Source: Planctomycetota bacterium
GTDB lineage: Bacteria > Planctomycetota > Phycisphaerae > Phycisphaerales > UBA1924
Assembly: GCA_018242605.1 (NCBI GenBank)
Contig: JAFEBP010000001.1
Coordinates: 12,118-76,117 of the forward strand
DNA: 64,000 bases
Direction: 5' to 3'
The notes beneath the pieces are model-generated. The model had not been told where the DNA came from, made no database searches, and saw only the letters and a program-made list of their open reading frames with translations. The translations under genes and the position numbers were made by a program. Below are positions 41,865-50,074 of this stretch, piece after piece (within the stretch, counting starts at the first letter, position 1; the number at the start of each line of letters is the position of its first letter).

Positions 41865-41897
41865 GCGGGGAATCTCGCGGGGCGGTGTGAAACCGTG

Positions 41898-41903
41898 TAC
41901 GCT
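41898..41903 (+). promoter_or_regulatory. -10-like hexamer TACGCT before the SDR gene
   Basis: TACGCT, 8-base spacer TGCGGCAC, ATG 41912. No Shine-Dalgarno sequence. Confidence 0.45.
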
Positions 41904-41911
41904 TGCGGCAC

Positions 41912-42706
41912 ATGGCACACACAGAACTGGGCGGCAGGATCGCGGTTGTCACGGGCGCTTCGGCGGGCATCGGTGAGGCGATCGCGCGCGATTTGGCGGC
42001 GCGAGGGGCGAAGGTGGTGGTCAACGCGCGGCGGGCGGATCGGCTGGCGGCGCTGGTGAGTTCGCTGGGGGAGGCGAACGCCGCGGCGGTGGCGGGGGAT
42101 GCTTCCGAGCCGGCGGTGGTGGATCGGATGCTGGATGTGGCGCGGGAGCGGTTCGGCGCGGGGACGCGCGAGGCGGACCTGGTGGTGGTGAACGCGGGGC
42201 GGGGGTTGGCGGGGTCGGTGGTGACATCGGACGTGACGCAGTGGGAGCAGATGGTGCGCACCAACGTGCTGGGGGCGGCGCATCTGATCCGCGCGGCGGG
42301 CCGGCGGATGCTGAAGCGCACCGAGGGGAAAACGGGGCACGATGTGCTTTCGGGCGGGTCGCAGGACATCGTGATCATTGGGTCGAACGTGGGGCGGCAC
42401 ATTTCGCCGTTCTCGTCGATGTACGGATCGACAAAGTTCGCGGTGAACTCGATGGCGGAAGCGGTGCGGCGCGAACTGGGGCCGCGGGGGATCCGGGTGA
42501 CGCTGATCGCGCCGGGGTTCGTGACGAGCGAGTTCCAGGGCGTGGCGGGTTACGAGACGGCGTGGTTTGAAGAGGTGAAGCAGCGGATCGGGCCCACGCT
42601 GACACCCGAGGATGTGGCGAGGACGATCGGGTTCGTGGTGTCGCAGCCGGCGAGCGTGCATCTGTGCGATGTGCTGATCCGGCCGACGCGGCAGGATTAC
42701 CCATAA
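41912..42706 (+). CDS. Short-chain dehydrogenase/reductase
   Basis: 264 aa classical SDR. Cofactor motif TGASAGIG (residues 16-23), NAG in VVVNAGRG, catalytic Ser region IGSNVGRHISPFSSMYGSTKF with Tyr-x-x-x-Lys (YGSTK), and PGFVTSEF. ARR at the end of the second strand suggests NADP(H). The catalytic Ser is expected one helix-turn before the Tyr; SNVGRH fits. A conventional start upstream is TTG 41903, but ATG 41912 has a hexamer at leaderless spacing. Substrate unknown. The aminotransferase gene follows 60 bases later. Confidence 0.88.
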   Translation: MAHTELGGRIAVVTGASAGIGEAIARDLAARGAKVVVNARRADRLAALVSSLGEANAAAVAGDASEPAVVDRMLDVARERFGAGTREADLVVVNAGRGLAGSVVTSDVTQWEQMVRTNVLGAAHLIRAAGRRMLKRTEGKTGHDVLSGGSQDIVIIGSNVGRHISPFSSMYGSTKFAVNSMAEAVRRELGPRGIRVTLIAPGFVTSEFQGVAGYETAWFEEVKQRIGPTLTPEDVARTIGFVVSQPASVHLCDVLIRPTRQDYP

Positions 42707-42752
42707 CACCCCGGTTTGGCGTGGGAGCGCCTGCGAGGGGCCGGGGAATCAC

Positions 42753-42758
42753 TACAAT
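42753..42758 (+). promoter_or_regulatory. -10-like hexamer TACAAT before the class V aminotransferase
   Basis: TACAAT, 8-base spacer CACGACCG, ATG 42767. No Shine-Dalgarno sequence. Among the most consensus-like -10 in this set. Confidence 0.55.
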
Positions 42759-42766
42759 CACGACCG

Positions 42767-44011
42767 ATGAGCGAGCCTCGACGCCTGTACCTGGATAACG
42801 CCGCCACGAGCTTTCCGAAGCCGCCGGGCGTGTACGCCGCGATGATGGATTACGGGCAGCGGGTGGGCGCATCGCCCGGGCGCGGGCATTACGCGGAATC
42901 GCGGGAGGGGGCGAGGCTGATCCGCCGCTGCCGCGAGCGGATCAATCAGTTGTTCAACGGCGAGTCGGCGGATCATGTGGTGATGGCGCTGAACACGAGC
43001 GACGCGCTGAACCTGGCGATCAAGGGGATCGTGCGGCATCGGCGGCTGGAGGGCGGGCCGGTGCATGTGGTGACGACGGCGATGGACCACAACTCGGTGC
43101 TGCGGCCGTTCTCGGCGCTGGCGGGCGAGGGCGTGCAGGTGACGCACGTCGGAGCGGATGAGCAGACGGGGTATGTGGAGGCGGGGGCGGTCGCGGCGGC
43201 GATCCGTCCGGAGACGGCGCTGGTGGCGGTGAACATGGCGAGCAATGTGAGCGGGGTGATTCAGCCGGTGGCGGAGATCGGCGCTGTGTGCAGGCGCGCG
43301 GGCGTGGTGTACCTGGTGGATGCGGCGCAGGCGGCGGGGCACGTGCCGATTGATGTGAGGGCGATGCAGATTGATCTGCTGGCGTTCCCGGGGCACAAGG
43401 GGTTGATGGGCCCGCAGGGGACGGGGGGGTTGTACATCCGGCCGGGGGTGGAGAAGATCCTGGCGACGACGCGCGAGGGCGGGACGGGGTCGTGGTCGGA
43501 GAGTGATTCGCAGCCGGCATCGATGCCGGAGAAGTACGAGGCGGGTTCGCACAACACGATCGGGATCGTGGGGTTGAGCGAGGCGGTGGCGTACATCCTG
43601 GCGCGGGGGATTCACGCGATGCGGGCGCACGAGTTGGAACTGTGCGGCGCGATGTTGCGGGGGCTGCGCGAGCGGGGCGTGCGGATGTGCGACGGGACGG
43701 GCGGCGAGGGGCCGCTGGCGGGGTTGCGGCTGATCGGGCCGACGGAGCCGGAGAGGCGCGTGGGCGTGTTCTCGCTGGTGCACGACACGTTGGCGCCGGC
43801 GGAGATGGCGGTGATGCTGGAGCAGGGGTTCGGGATTCTGGCGAGGACGGGCATCACGTGTGCGCCCAAGGCGCACGAAACGTTCGGCACAAGCGGCGCG
43901 CTGCGGCTGAGCGTGGGGGCGTTCAACACGCCGGAGGACGTCGCGGCGGCGGTGGAGGCGCTGGTGCGGGTGTGCGCTGGGGTGGGGTGCCACATGGCGA
44001 ACAGCAAGTAG
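42767..44011 (+). CDS. Class V aminotransferase, cysteine desulfurase family
   Basis: 414 aa PLP protein. YLDNAATSFPKPPGVY is the N-terminus of the family, TTAMDHNSVLRP, VDAAQAAGHVPIDV and FPGHKGLMGPQGTGGLY (Schiff-base Lys in HKG) follow, and GILARTGITCAPKAHETFG includes the Cys of the catalytic-loop position. It could supply sulfur for iron-sulfur clusters or for MoaD/thiolation, but no suf or isc genes are nearby. Cysteine desulfurase versus related selenocysteine lyase or isopenicillin-epimerase-type enzyme is not resolved. Confidence 0.87.
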   Translation: MSEPRRLYLDNAATSFPKPPGVYAAMMDYGQRVGASPGRGHYAESREGARLIRRCRERINQLFNGESADHVVMALNTSDALNLAIKGIVRHRRLEGGPVHVVTTAMDHNSVLRPFSALAGEGVQVTHVGADEQTGYVEAGAVAAAIRPETALVAVNMASNVSGVIQPVAEIGAVCRRAGVVYLVDAAQAAGHVPIDVRAMQIDLLAFPGHKGLMGPQGTGGLYIRPGVEKILATTREGGTGSWSESDSQPASMPEKYEAGSHNTIGIVGLSEAVAYILARGIHAMRAHELELCGAMLRGLRERGVRMCDGTGGEGPLAGLRLIGPTEPERRVGVFSLVHDTLAPAEMAVMLEQGFGILARTGITCAPKAHETFGTSGALRLSVGAFNTPEDVAAAVEALVRVCAGVGCHMANSK

Positions 44012-44077
44012 CTGGATTCCGGCGAGCCCATCGCGGTCAAGGGCGGCTTGCGGGTTCCTGAGCGGCTGCGATCTTCC

Positions 44078-44083
44078 TACCCT
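44078..44083 (+). promoter_or_regulatory. -10-like hexamer TACCCT before pheT
   Basis: TACCCT, 8-base spacer GTGGCCCC, ATG 44092. No Shine-Dalgarno sequence; same hexamer as for prfB. Confidence 0.5.
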
Positions 44084-44091
44084 GTGGCCCC

Positions 44092-46170
44092 ATGAATATC
44101 AGCCTTCGCTGGCTCAATCGCTATCTCAACCCCGGGGATGTTTCCGCGTCGGTCGCGGAGTCGGATCTCATGTACGCGGGGTTTCCGACCGAGTCCGTCA
44201 CGGCGTTGCCGGGTGGGGATACGTGCCTTGATATCGAGGTGACGAGCAACCGCGGCGATGTGCTGTGCCACGTGGGCATGGCCCGAGAACTGGCGGCCAA
44301 GTCGGGCCGCAGGCTGGTGATGCCGGTGTCGGAGCCGCCCCGGACAGGGACGGCGGAGGCTTCGGTGGCGTTGCGTCTGACGAACCAGACTCCGCAGGCG
44401 TGCCCGCTGTTCACGGCGCGGGTGATCCGGGGAGTGAAGGTGGGGCCGAGCCCGGCGTGGCTGCGCGAGGCGCTGGAGGCGGTGGGGCAGCGGTCGATCT
44501 CGAACGTGGTGGACGTCACGAACTACGTGCTGTTCGAGTTGGGCAATCCGTGCCATGTGTTCGATCTCGCCAGGCTCGCGGGTGGGGCGTTGGTGGTTCG
44601 GTTCGCGAGAGAGAAGGAAGAACTGACGACGCTGGACGGCAAGAAGCGGGTGCTGAGTTCGCAGGACCTGGTGGTCGCGGACGCGGAGCGGGCGCAGAGC
44701 CTGGCGGGGGTGATGGGCGGCGCGGATTCCCAGGTGAGCGAGGAGACGGTGGACGTGGTGCTGGAGATGGCGACGTGGGATCCGGCGACGGTGCGCCGCA
44801 CGGCGCGGCGGCACATGGTCCGCACGGATGCGTCGCACCGGTTCGAGCGGTATGTGGATGCGAGAACGATCGCGGCGGCCGCGGATCGCGCGGCGGCGCT
44901 GATCGTGGAGGTGGCGGGGGGCACGCTGCTCAAGGGGCAGGTGTCGGAGGGGGCGCCCCTAGCGGCGCCGATGACGGTGCGGCTGCGGCCGGAGCGGTGT
45001 GCGGCGTTGCTGGGATTGCAGGTGGGTGTTGAAGAGATATCGGCGATTCTGCGGCGCCTGGAGATCGACGTGGGCCCGCTGGGGCGGGGCGGGGACGACC
45101 TGCTGTGCACGATTCCGCCGTGGCGACCGGACCTGACCCGGGAAGTGGACCTGATCGAGGAAGTGGCGCGGATCACCGGGTTGTGCGCGCTGCCTTCGTC
45201 GCCGGTGTTGGCGGTGAGGCCCAAGGCGCCGCAGACGACGGAGCTGGCGCGGCGCGAGGTGGGTTCGGTGCTGACGGGGCTGGGGTTCTATGAAACGGTG
45301 ACGTTCAGCTTCACGTCGCGTGCGGCGGCGGCGGCGTTCGGGTTGCCGGGGCAGCAGACGGTGGCGGTGAACGAGGAGCGTCGCGCGGCGGAGCCGGTGT
45401 GCCGGCCGAGCATCGTGCCGGGGCTGCTTACATGCCGGCGTGCGAACCGGGCGGCGGGCGAATCGCAGCCGGGGGGCGTGCGGCTGTTCGAGGTGGCGTC
45501 GGTGTTCGGGCAGCGACCTGATCTGACGCTGGTGGAGCAGCAGAACCTGTGTCTGCTGATGGATGTGCCGATGGAGGGCGCGAACCCGACGATCAACGAG
45601 TTGAACGGCGCGGTGAGGCAGATGCGCGGGACCATCGAGGCGGTGGCGCGCGCGGTGGCGGGGCTGGCGATCACGTGCGAAGCGGCGTCGCCGCACGCGC
45701 CGGGGTTCGACAGCGCGGCGTACGCGAAGGTGCTGCTGGGTGGAACTCCCATCGGGTACCTGGCGCTGGTGAGCGGCGAGCAACTCAAGGCGCACGACCT
45801 GACACAGCCGGTGGTGGCGGCGGAGATTGCGCTTGCGCCGATGCTGGCGGCGTACCCGCCGAAGGCGACGCTGGAGCCGCTGCCGGTGTTCCCGGGCATT
45901 CACCGCGACGTGACCTTCGACGTGCCGGAGGCGACATCGTGGGAGACGGTGTCGCGGACGATCCGCGAGAACGCTCCCGCGCCGTACGTGGGTCACACGT
46001 TCGTGCTGACGTACCGCGGCAAGCAGGCAGGGGCTGGCAAAAAGAGCGTGACGGTTCGGGTGCAGTACCGCGACCCGTCGCGCACGCTGCGCAACGAGGA
46101 GATTGATGCGCCGGAGGCAGCGCTCAAGGTGGTGATGAAGGAGAAGTTGGGGGCGACGGTGCGGGGGTAG
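44092..46170 (+). CDS. pheT: Phenylalanyl-tRNA synthetase beta chain, short form
   Basis: 692 aa against about 800 in E. coli. MNISLRWLNRYLNPGDVS is the B1 start, but LDIEVTSNRGDVLCHVGMAR follows about 35 residues later, so the EMAP/OB (B2) domain is missing. The B3/B4 core (ITRRVNSG-like, SISNVVDVTNYVLFELGNPCH), B5 (PPWRPDLTREVDLIEEVARI), B6/B7 (GFYETVTFSFTSRAA) and the C-terminal anticodon-binding FDX-ACB domain (LPVFPGIHRDVTFDVPEATS) are present. PheT edits mischarged Tyr-tRNA-Phe and pairs with PheS. No pheS lies in this window, unlike the usual pheST operon. Confidence 0.92.
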   Translation: MNISLRWLNRYLNPGDVSASVAESDLMYAGFPTESVTALPGGDTCLDIEVTSNRGDVLCHVGMARELAAKSGRRLVMPVSEPPRTGTAEASVALRLTNQTPQACPLFTARVIRGVKVGPSPAWLREALEAVGQRSISNVVDVTNYVLFELGNPCHVFDLARLAGGALVVRFAREKEELTTLDGKKRVLSSQDLVVADAERAQSLAGVMGGADSQVSEETVDVVLEMATWDPATVRRTARRHMVRTDASHRFERYVDARTIAAAADRAAALIVEVAGGTLLKGQVSEGAPLAAPMTVRLRPERCAALLGLQVGVEEISAILRRLEIDVGPLGRGGDDLLCTIPPWRPDLTREVDLIEEVARITGLCALPSSPVLAVRPKAPQTTELARREVGSVLTGLGFYETVTFSFTSRAAAAAFGLPGQQTVAVNEERRAAEPVCRPSIVPGLLTCRRANRAAGESQPGGVRLFEVASVFGQRPDLTLVEQQNLCLLMDVPMEGANPTINELNGAVRQMRGTIEAVARAVAGLAITCEAASPHAPGFDSAAYAKVLLGGTPIGYLALVSGEQLKAHDLTQPVVAAEIALAPMLAAYPPKATLEPLPVFPGIHRDVTFDVPEATSWETVSRTIRENAPAPYVGHTFVLTYRGKQAGAGKKSVTVRVQYRDPSRTLRNEEIDAPEAALKVVMKEKLGATVRG

Positions 46171-46180
46171 TGGGTATGCG

Positions 46181-46212
46181 AAAAAACCCATGGACTGCGG
46201 TCCATGGGTTTT
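46181..46212. terminator. Bidirectional terminator between pheT and ccoS
   Basis: AAAACCCATGGAC (46183-46195) pairs perfectly with GTCCATGGGTTTT (46200-46212) over loop TGCG, flanked by A-tract and T-tract. It lies between convergent pheT and the oxidase operon and can serve both. Confidence 0.92.
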
Positions 46213-46280
46213 CACGTTGGTGGCGGGAGTGGAGGTTCTGAAGCGGCTGTTCGACCGCGCTGTGTGCCATCGGGGGCGGG

Positions 46281-46418
46281 TCAGTCGTCCTGGATGGCGC
46301 GGTGGGCGGGGGTGTCTACGTCGTCGAACTGGCCGCCCTTGACGGCCCAGATGAATGCGCCGACGGCGCAGCCGGCGAGCAGGACGGCGAGGGGGACCAC
46401 GATGTAGAGCACTGTCAT
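46281..46418 (-). CDS. ccoS: cbb3 oxidase assembly protein CcoS
   Basis: 45 aa. One membrane segment (LYIVVPLAVLLAGCAVGAF) followed by the conserved IWAVKGGQFDDVDTPAHR, typical of CcoS. It assists haem and copper incorporation into cbb3 oxidase. Its ATG overlaps the ccoI stop (ATGA). Last gene of the oxidase operon, before a terminator. Confidence 0.92.
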   Translation of the reverse strand: MTVLYIVVPLAVLLAGCAVGAFIWAVKGGQFDDVDTPAHRAIQDD

Positions 46419-48874
46419 GGGCGGCCTCCGAAGCTGCGGGACTTGAACGACAGGGCGAGCACGGTCAGGGAACTGACGGGCATGATGACCGCGGCGGCGA
46501 TCGGGTTGATGTAGCCGGTGGCGGCCATCACGGCGGCGCTGACATTGTAGAAGAGGGACGCGACGAGGTTGCGCTTGACGATGCCCATGGAGCGTTCGCA
46601 GCCGATGATGAGGTCGACGACGCGGGAAAGGCCGGGCTTGGCGATGTGGACATCCGCGGCGGCGAGGCTAGCTTCGGCGCCGCCGTGGACGGCGATGCCG
46701 ACATCGGCGGCGGCGAGTGCCGCGGCGTCGTTGACGCCGTCGCCGACCATGACGACTCCGGTTCCGGCGGCGGCGAGTTGACGAACGGCTTCGAGCTTGT
46801 CTTCGGGGCGCTGGCCGCCCTTGGCGTCGGCGATGCCGAGCTGGCGGGCGATGGCGCTGACGACGTCGGGGTGATCGCCGGAGAGGATGCGCGGCGTCCA
46901 GCCCTTGGCGCGGAGGCGGGCGACCATCTCGCCGGCGTCGGGGCGGAGGACGTCGCCGAGCCCGGCGACGGCCGAGCAGACGCCGTCGACGGCGATCATG
47001 ATGGGCGTGAGGCCCTGGCGGGCGAACTCGTTGGCTGATTGGGCCAGATGCTCGCTGGCCGGGACACGTGACTCGACGAAGGCCGGGGAGCCGGCGATGA
47101 TCTGCTGCCCGTCGACGATGCCGCGGATGCCGCCGCCGGTGGTCTGCTCGACCTCGCGGACGGAGTTCTCGAAGATGCCCTTGAGGTCGCGGGCGATGGC
47201 GACGGCGATGGGGTGGGTTGACTGCTGCTCGAGCGCGGCGACGAGGGGTTTGGCGGATTCGTCGCCGGCCCACGCCGCGACGTGCATTTTGCCCACGGTG
47301 AGCGTGCCGGTCTTATCGAGCAGGATAACGCCGGGCTTGGAGAGGCGCTGCACGGCGTCGGAGCTCTTGATGAGGAGGCCTTCGCGGGCGGCACGGCCGA
47401 GGGCGACGGTGAGGGCCAAGGGCGTCGCGAGGCCCAGCGCGCAGGGGCAGGTGACGATGAGCAGCGCGACCGCGTGGTTCACCGCTTCGTTGGGGTCCAG
47501 GTAGAGCCAGGCGGCGAGCGTGCCGGCGCTGAGCACCAACATGCCGATGACGAACCAGCCCGAGGCGCGGTCGGCGAGGCGGACGATGCGGGCCCGGCCG
47601 GCGGCACCTTGCTCGACCATGCGCATGAGCTTGGCGATGCGGGTGTGTTCGCCCGCGGCGGTGACCCTGGCCTGGACGAGCGATCCGGTGTTGACGGTGC
47701 CGGCGTGCACCTGCGATCCGACGGCGATGGCGACGGGGCGCGATTCGCCGGTGAGGACGGATTCGTCGGCGTAGGAATCGCCCCAGGCGATCTGGCCGTC
47801 GGCGGGGAAGGAGTCGCCGGCGCGGACCTCAACGAGGTCGCCGTCGCGCAGGGCTTCGGAGGGGCATTCACGCACGCCTTTTTCCGAGACGACACGGGCG
47901 ACGGTGGGGGTGATGGAGAAGAGGAGTTCGACGGCGTCGCCCGCCCAACGTTGTTGGCGGTGCTGGATGAAGCGGCCCACGAGCAGTGCGAAGACCAAGA
48001 CGCTGAGGGAGTCAAAGTAGATCTCGCCCGCGCCGCGGATGGTGCTCAACACGCTCCAGACGAGCCCGGCGAGGAGCGCGAGGGCGATGGGCACGTCCAG
48101 GTGCACGGCGCGGGCGCGCAGAGCGCCGATGGCGCTGCGGAAGAAGACCGAGCCGGGCCAGAGGAGGCAGACGAGTGTGACGGCCATGCTGCCCCAACGG
48201 AAGAAGGTGCGGTACTGGGGCTCCATCACGGAGAATGCGCCCGCGTACAGGGCGAAGGCGAAGAGCATCGCGTTGCCGGCGCACGCGCCGGCGACGGCGA
48301 GGCGCATGAGCATCTTGCGGTCTTCCTCGCGGCGGAGGGTGCGGGCCTTGGCGTCGCGGGCGGGGTGCGGGGGGTAGCCGATGGAATCCAGCAGCCGTGC
48401 GATGCGGGAGAGGACGGCGTCGGGTTCCTTCCAGACGACGCGCACGATGGCGCGGCGGAGGTCCAGGCGTGCTTCCACCACGCCGGGCATCAGTGTCGGC
48501 AGGCGCTCCACGAGCCAGACGCACGCGGAGCAGTGCACGCCGCGCAGGAAGAGGTCGCACATCCAGAGTCCGCCGGGCATCGGGCGGACGTAGAGGCCCC
48601 GGAAAACGGGATCATCGAAATCGGCGTAGGTGCGGCCGGTGGTGGCGGCGGGTTCCTGTGCCGCGTCGCGAAGCGCGTAGTAACGGTCCAGGCCGCAGGA
48701 GGTGATGATGCCGAAGGCAGTCTCGCATCCGTGGCAGCAGAACTGGTTGGCCTGGTCCTCGCGTGCGAGGCCGGGCGGGACGGGTTGGCCGCAGTGAGAG
48801 CACGGGGCGATGGCGGCCGCGTTGGGCGCAGCATCGGACCACGCGGCCTGGTTTGTCACTGCATCAGCGATCAT
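46415..48874 (-). CDS. ccoI: Copper-exporting P1B ATPase, CcoI/FixI type
   Basis: 819 aa ATPase that provides copper for cbb3 oxidase assembly. N-terminal zinc-ribbon-like CSHCGQPVPPG and FCCHGCETAFGI, then an HMA domain with GVHCSACVWLVERLP (CxxC), membrane segments, TGESRPVAIAVG (actuator), CPCALGLATPLAL (the CPC metal motif), DKTGTLTVGKM phosphorylation site, HPIAVAIARD (HP motif) and MVGDGVNDAAALAAADVGIAV. The N-terminal DUF2318/YHS-like cysteines plus HMA are the CcoI arrangement. Start overlaps the TauE/SafE gene by 11 bases. Confidence 0.94.
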   Translation of the reverse strand: MIADAVTNQAAWSDAAPNAAAIAPCSHCGQPVPPGLAREDQANQFCCHGCETAFGIITSCGLDRYYALRDAAQEPAATTGRTYADFDDPVFRGLYVRPMPGGLWMCDLFLRGVHCSACVWLVERLPTLMPGVVEARLDLRRAIVRVVWKEPDAVLSRIARLLDSIGYPPHPARDAKARTLRREEDRKMLMRLAVAGACAGNAMLFAFALYAGAFSVMEPQYRTFFRWGSMAVTLVCLLWPGSVFFRSAIGALRARAVHLDVPIALALLAGLVWSVLSTIRGAGEIYFDSLSVLVFALLVGRFIQHRQQRWAGDAVELLFSITPTVARVVSEKGVRECPSEALRDGDLVEVRAGDSFPADGQIAWGDSYADESVLTGESRPVAIAVGSQVHAGTVNTGSLVQARVTAAGEHTRIAKLMRMVEQGAAGRARIVRLADRASGWFVIGMLVLSAGTLAAWLYLDPNEAVNHAVALLIVTCPCALGLATPLALTVALGRAAREGLLIKSSDAVQRLSKPGVILLDKTGTLTVGKMHVAAWAGDESAKPLVAALEQQSTHPIAVAIARDLKGIFENSVREVEQTTGGGIRGIVDGQQIIAGSPAFVESRVPASEHLAQSANEFARQGLTPIMIAVDGVCSAVAGLGDVLRPDAGEMVARLRAKGWTPRILSGDHPDVVSAIARQLGIADAKGGQRPEDKLEAVRQLAAAGTGVVMVGDGVNDAAALAAADVGIAVHGGAEASLAAADVHIAKPGLSRVVDLIIGCERSMGIVKRNLVASLFYNVSAAVMAATGYINPIAAAVIMPVSSLTVLALSFKSRSFGGRP

Positions 48875-49595
48875 TGCAGATCACCTCGCGGGCGAGCAGG
48901 GGGTTTGCGGCTTCGTGGCACGCGGCGGGGGACGTGATCTTGCCGGCGATGGCGAGCATCCCGACGACGACCATCGCCATGGCGGTGGCCAGGGGCAGGC
49001 CTTGACGCATGGGGCCGGCGAGGCGCTGGGCGCCCGCGCCGATCACGGTGAGGGCCGGGAGGGTGCCGAGCCAGAAAGCGGCCATGGTGACGGCCCCGAG
49101 CGGCGCGCTGCCGGTGCCCGCGGCGGTGGTGGCGAAGGTGTAGAGCCAGCCGCAGGGGAGCAGCGTGGTGAGCAGGCCCAGCGTCGCGGCGCGGGCGGCG
49201 GGGTGCCACTCGAAGACGACGCCATAGGCGCTTCGGACGAGGCGGGTGAGGAAGCCGGGCAGCGGAGCGCGGGGCACCGAGAGCCCGCCGATGCGGGCGA
49301 GGGTCGCGAGACCGAAGATGATCATTACAGCGCCGGCGAGGATCGCCGCGGCGTGCTGGATGCCCACGAGCATGCCGCCCTGGTTGAGCGTCTGGCCGAG
49401 CAGACCGGCCATGGCGCCCAGCACGACGTACACCACGAGGCGGCCGAGGTGGTACGAGGCGAGCAGGCGGGCGCGGGAGACCTCGACGATGTGCGCGGGC
49501 GTGGCGGCGATCGCGACGAACGCGCCGCACATGCCGACACAGTGGAGGCTGCCCAGGAGGCTCGCCGCCAGGGTTGTGGCGATGAGCACGAACAT
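48864..49595 (-). CDS. TauE/SafE (UreH-domain)-like membrane protein
   Basis: 243 aa. SLHCVGMCGAFVAIAATP is the signature of the sulfite-exporter TauE/SafE family members that occur in cbb3 operons. About six membrane segments are visible, among them LVVYVVLGAMAGLLGQTL and AILAGAVMIIFGLATLA. A second LLTTLLPCGWLYTFATTAAG carries a Cys that could bind copper. It begins one base into the ccoH stop, so it is part of the operon. Role in copper delivery is inferred from context; the family name should not be taken as sulfite export. Confidence 0.82.
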   Translation of the reverse strand: MFVLIATTLAASLLGSLHCVGMCGAFVAIAATPAHIVEVSRARLLASYHLGRLVVYVVLGAMAGLLGQTLNQGGMLVGIQHAAAILAGAVMIIFGLATLARIGGLSVPRAPLPGFLTRLVRSAYGVVFEWHPAARAATLGLLTTLLPCGWLYTFATTAAGTGSAPLGAVTMAAFWLGTLPALTVIGAGAQRLAGPMRQGLPLATAMAMVVVGMLAIAGKITSPAACHEAANPLLAREVICNDR

Positions 49596-50074
49596 CAGGC
49601 GCCGCCCCCGGTGCGGACGAGCTTGCGTTCGAGTGTCGTGGTGTACTGGTTGCCCTTGGCGTCGGAGGCTTCGACGCGGAAGGTCCAGAGGCCCTCGCGG
49701 AAGTCCGCGAGCTTCGCGGTGAACTTGCCGGGTTCGGCGGTGGGAGCGAACTGAAGGGTCTGCCGCGAGGCGGCGTGGGCGTTGTGGAATGCGATCGCCT
49801 GCAGCTTGACGCCGTCGATGACGTTTCCTGCCGAGTTGCGCAGGTCAACCTGAACGACGCCGGCGGATTCGGAGAGATCGAGTTTCCATTCCAGGGCGCG
49901 GCTCGCGGCGTCCCGGCGGATGGTCTGTTCGAAGTTCTGTGCCTTTTCGTCGTAGGAGGGCTCCACGATATAGCCACCGTCGGCGTTGGCGAAGTAGACC
50001 GTGATGGCCACGATCAGCATGTTGGCGCCGATGAACACGACGGGCACGAACCGCCATTTCTGGTTAGTGGTCAC
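49595..50074 (-). CDS. ccoH: FixH/CcoH family protein
   Basis: 159 aa from GTG 50074, with a perfect AAGGAGGAAC ahead. A membrane segment is at residues 9-27 (VPVVFIGANMLIVAITVYF), then a periplasmic immunoglobulin-like domain (EWKLDLSESAGVVQVDLRN, FHNAHAASRQTLQFAPTAE, WTFRVEASDAKGNQY), as in FixH. CcoH helps assembly or stability of cbb3 oxidase. A longer frame to 50170 exists but the ribosome binding site settles GTG 50074. It overlaps the ccoG end. Confidence 0.88.
   Translation of the reverse strand: MTTNQKWRFVPVVFIGANMLIVAITVYFANADGGYIVEPSYDEKAQNFEQTIRRDAASRALEWKLDLSESAGVVQVDLRNSAGNVIDGVKLQAIAFHNAHAASRQTLQFAPTAEPGKFTAKLADFREGLWTFRVEASDAKGNQYTTTLERKLVRTGGGA

Noticed and set aside
42758-43993. 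411-codon frame opposite the class V aminotransferase
   Set aside because: Antisense shadow; the plus frame has the PLP-binding Lys and other motifs.
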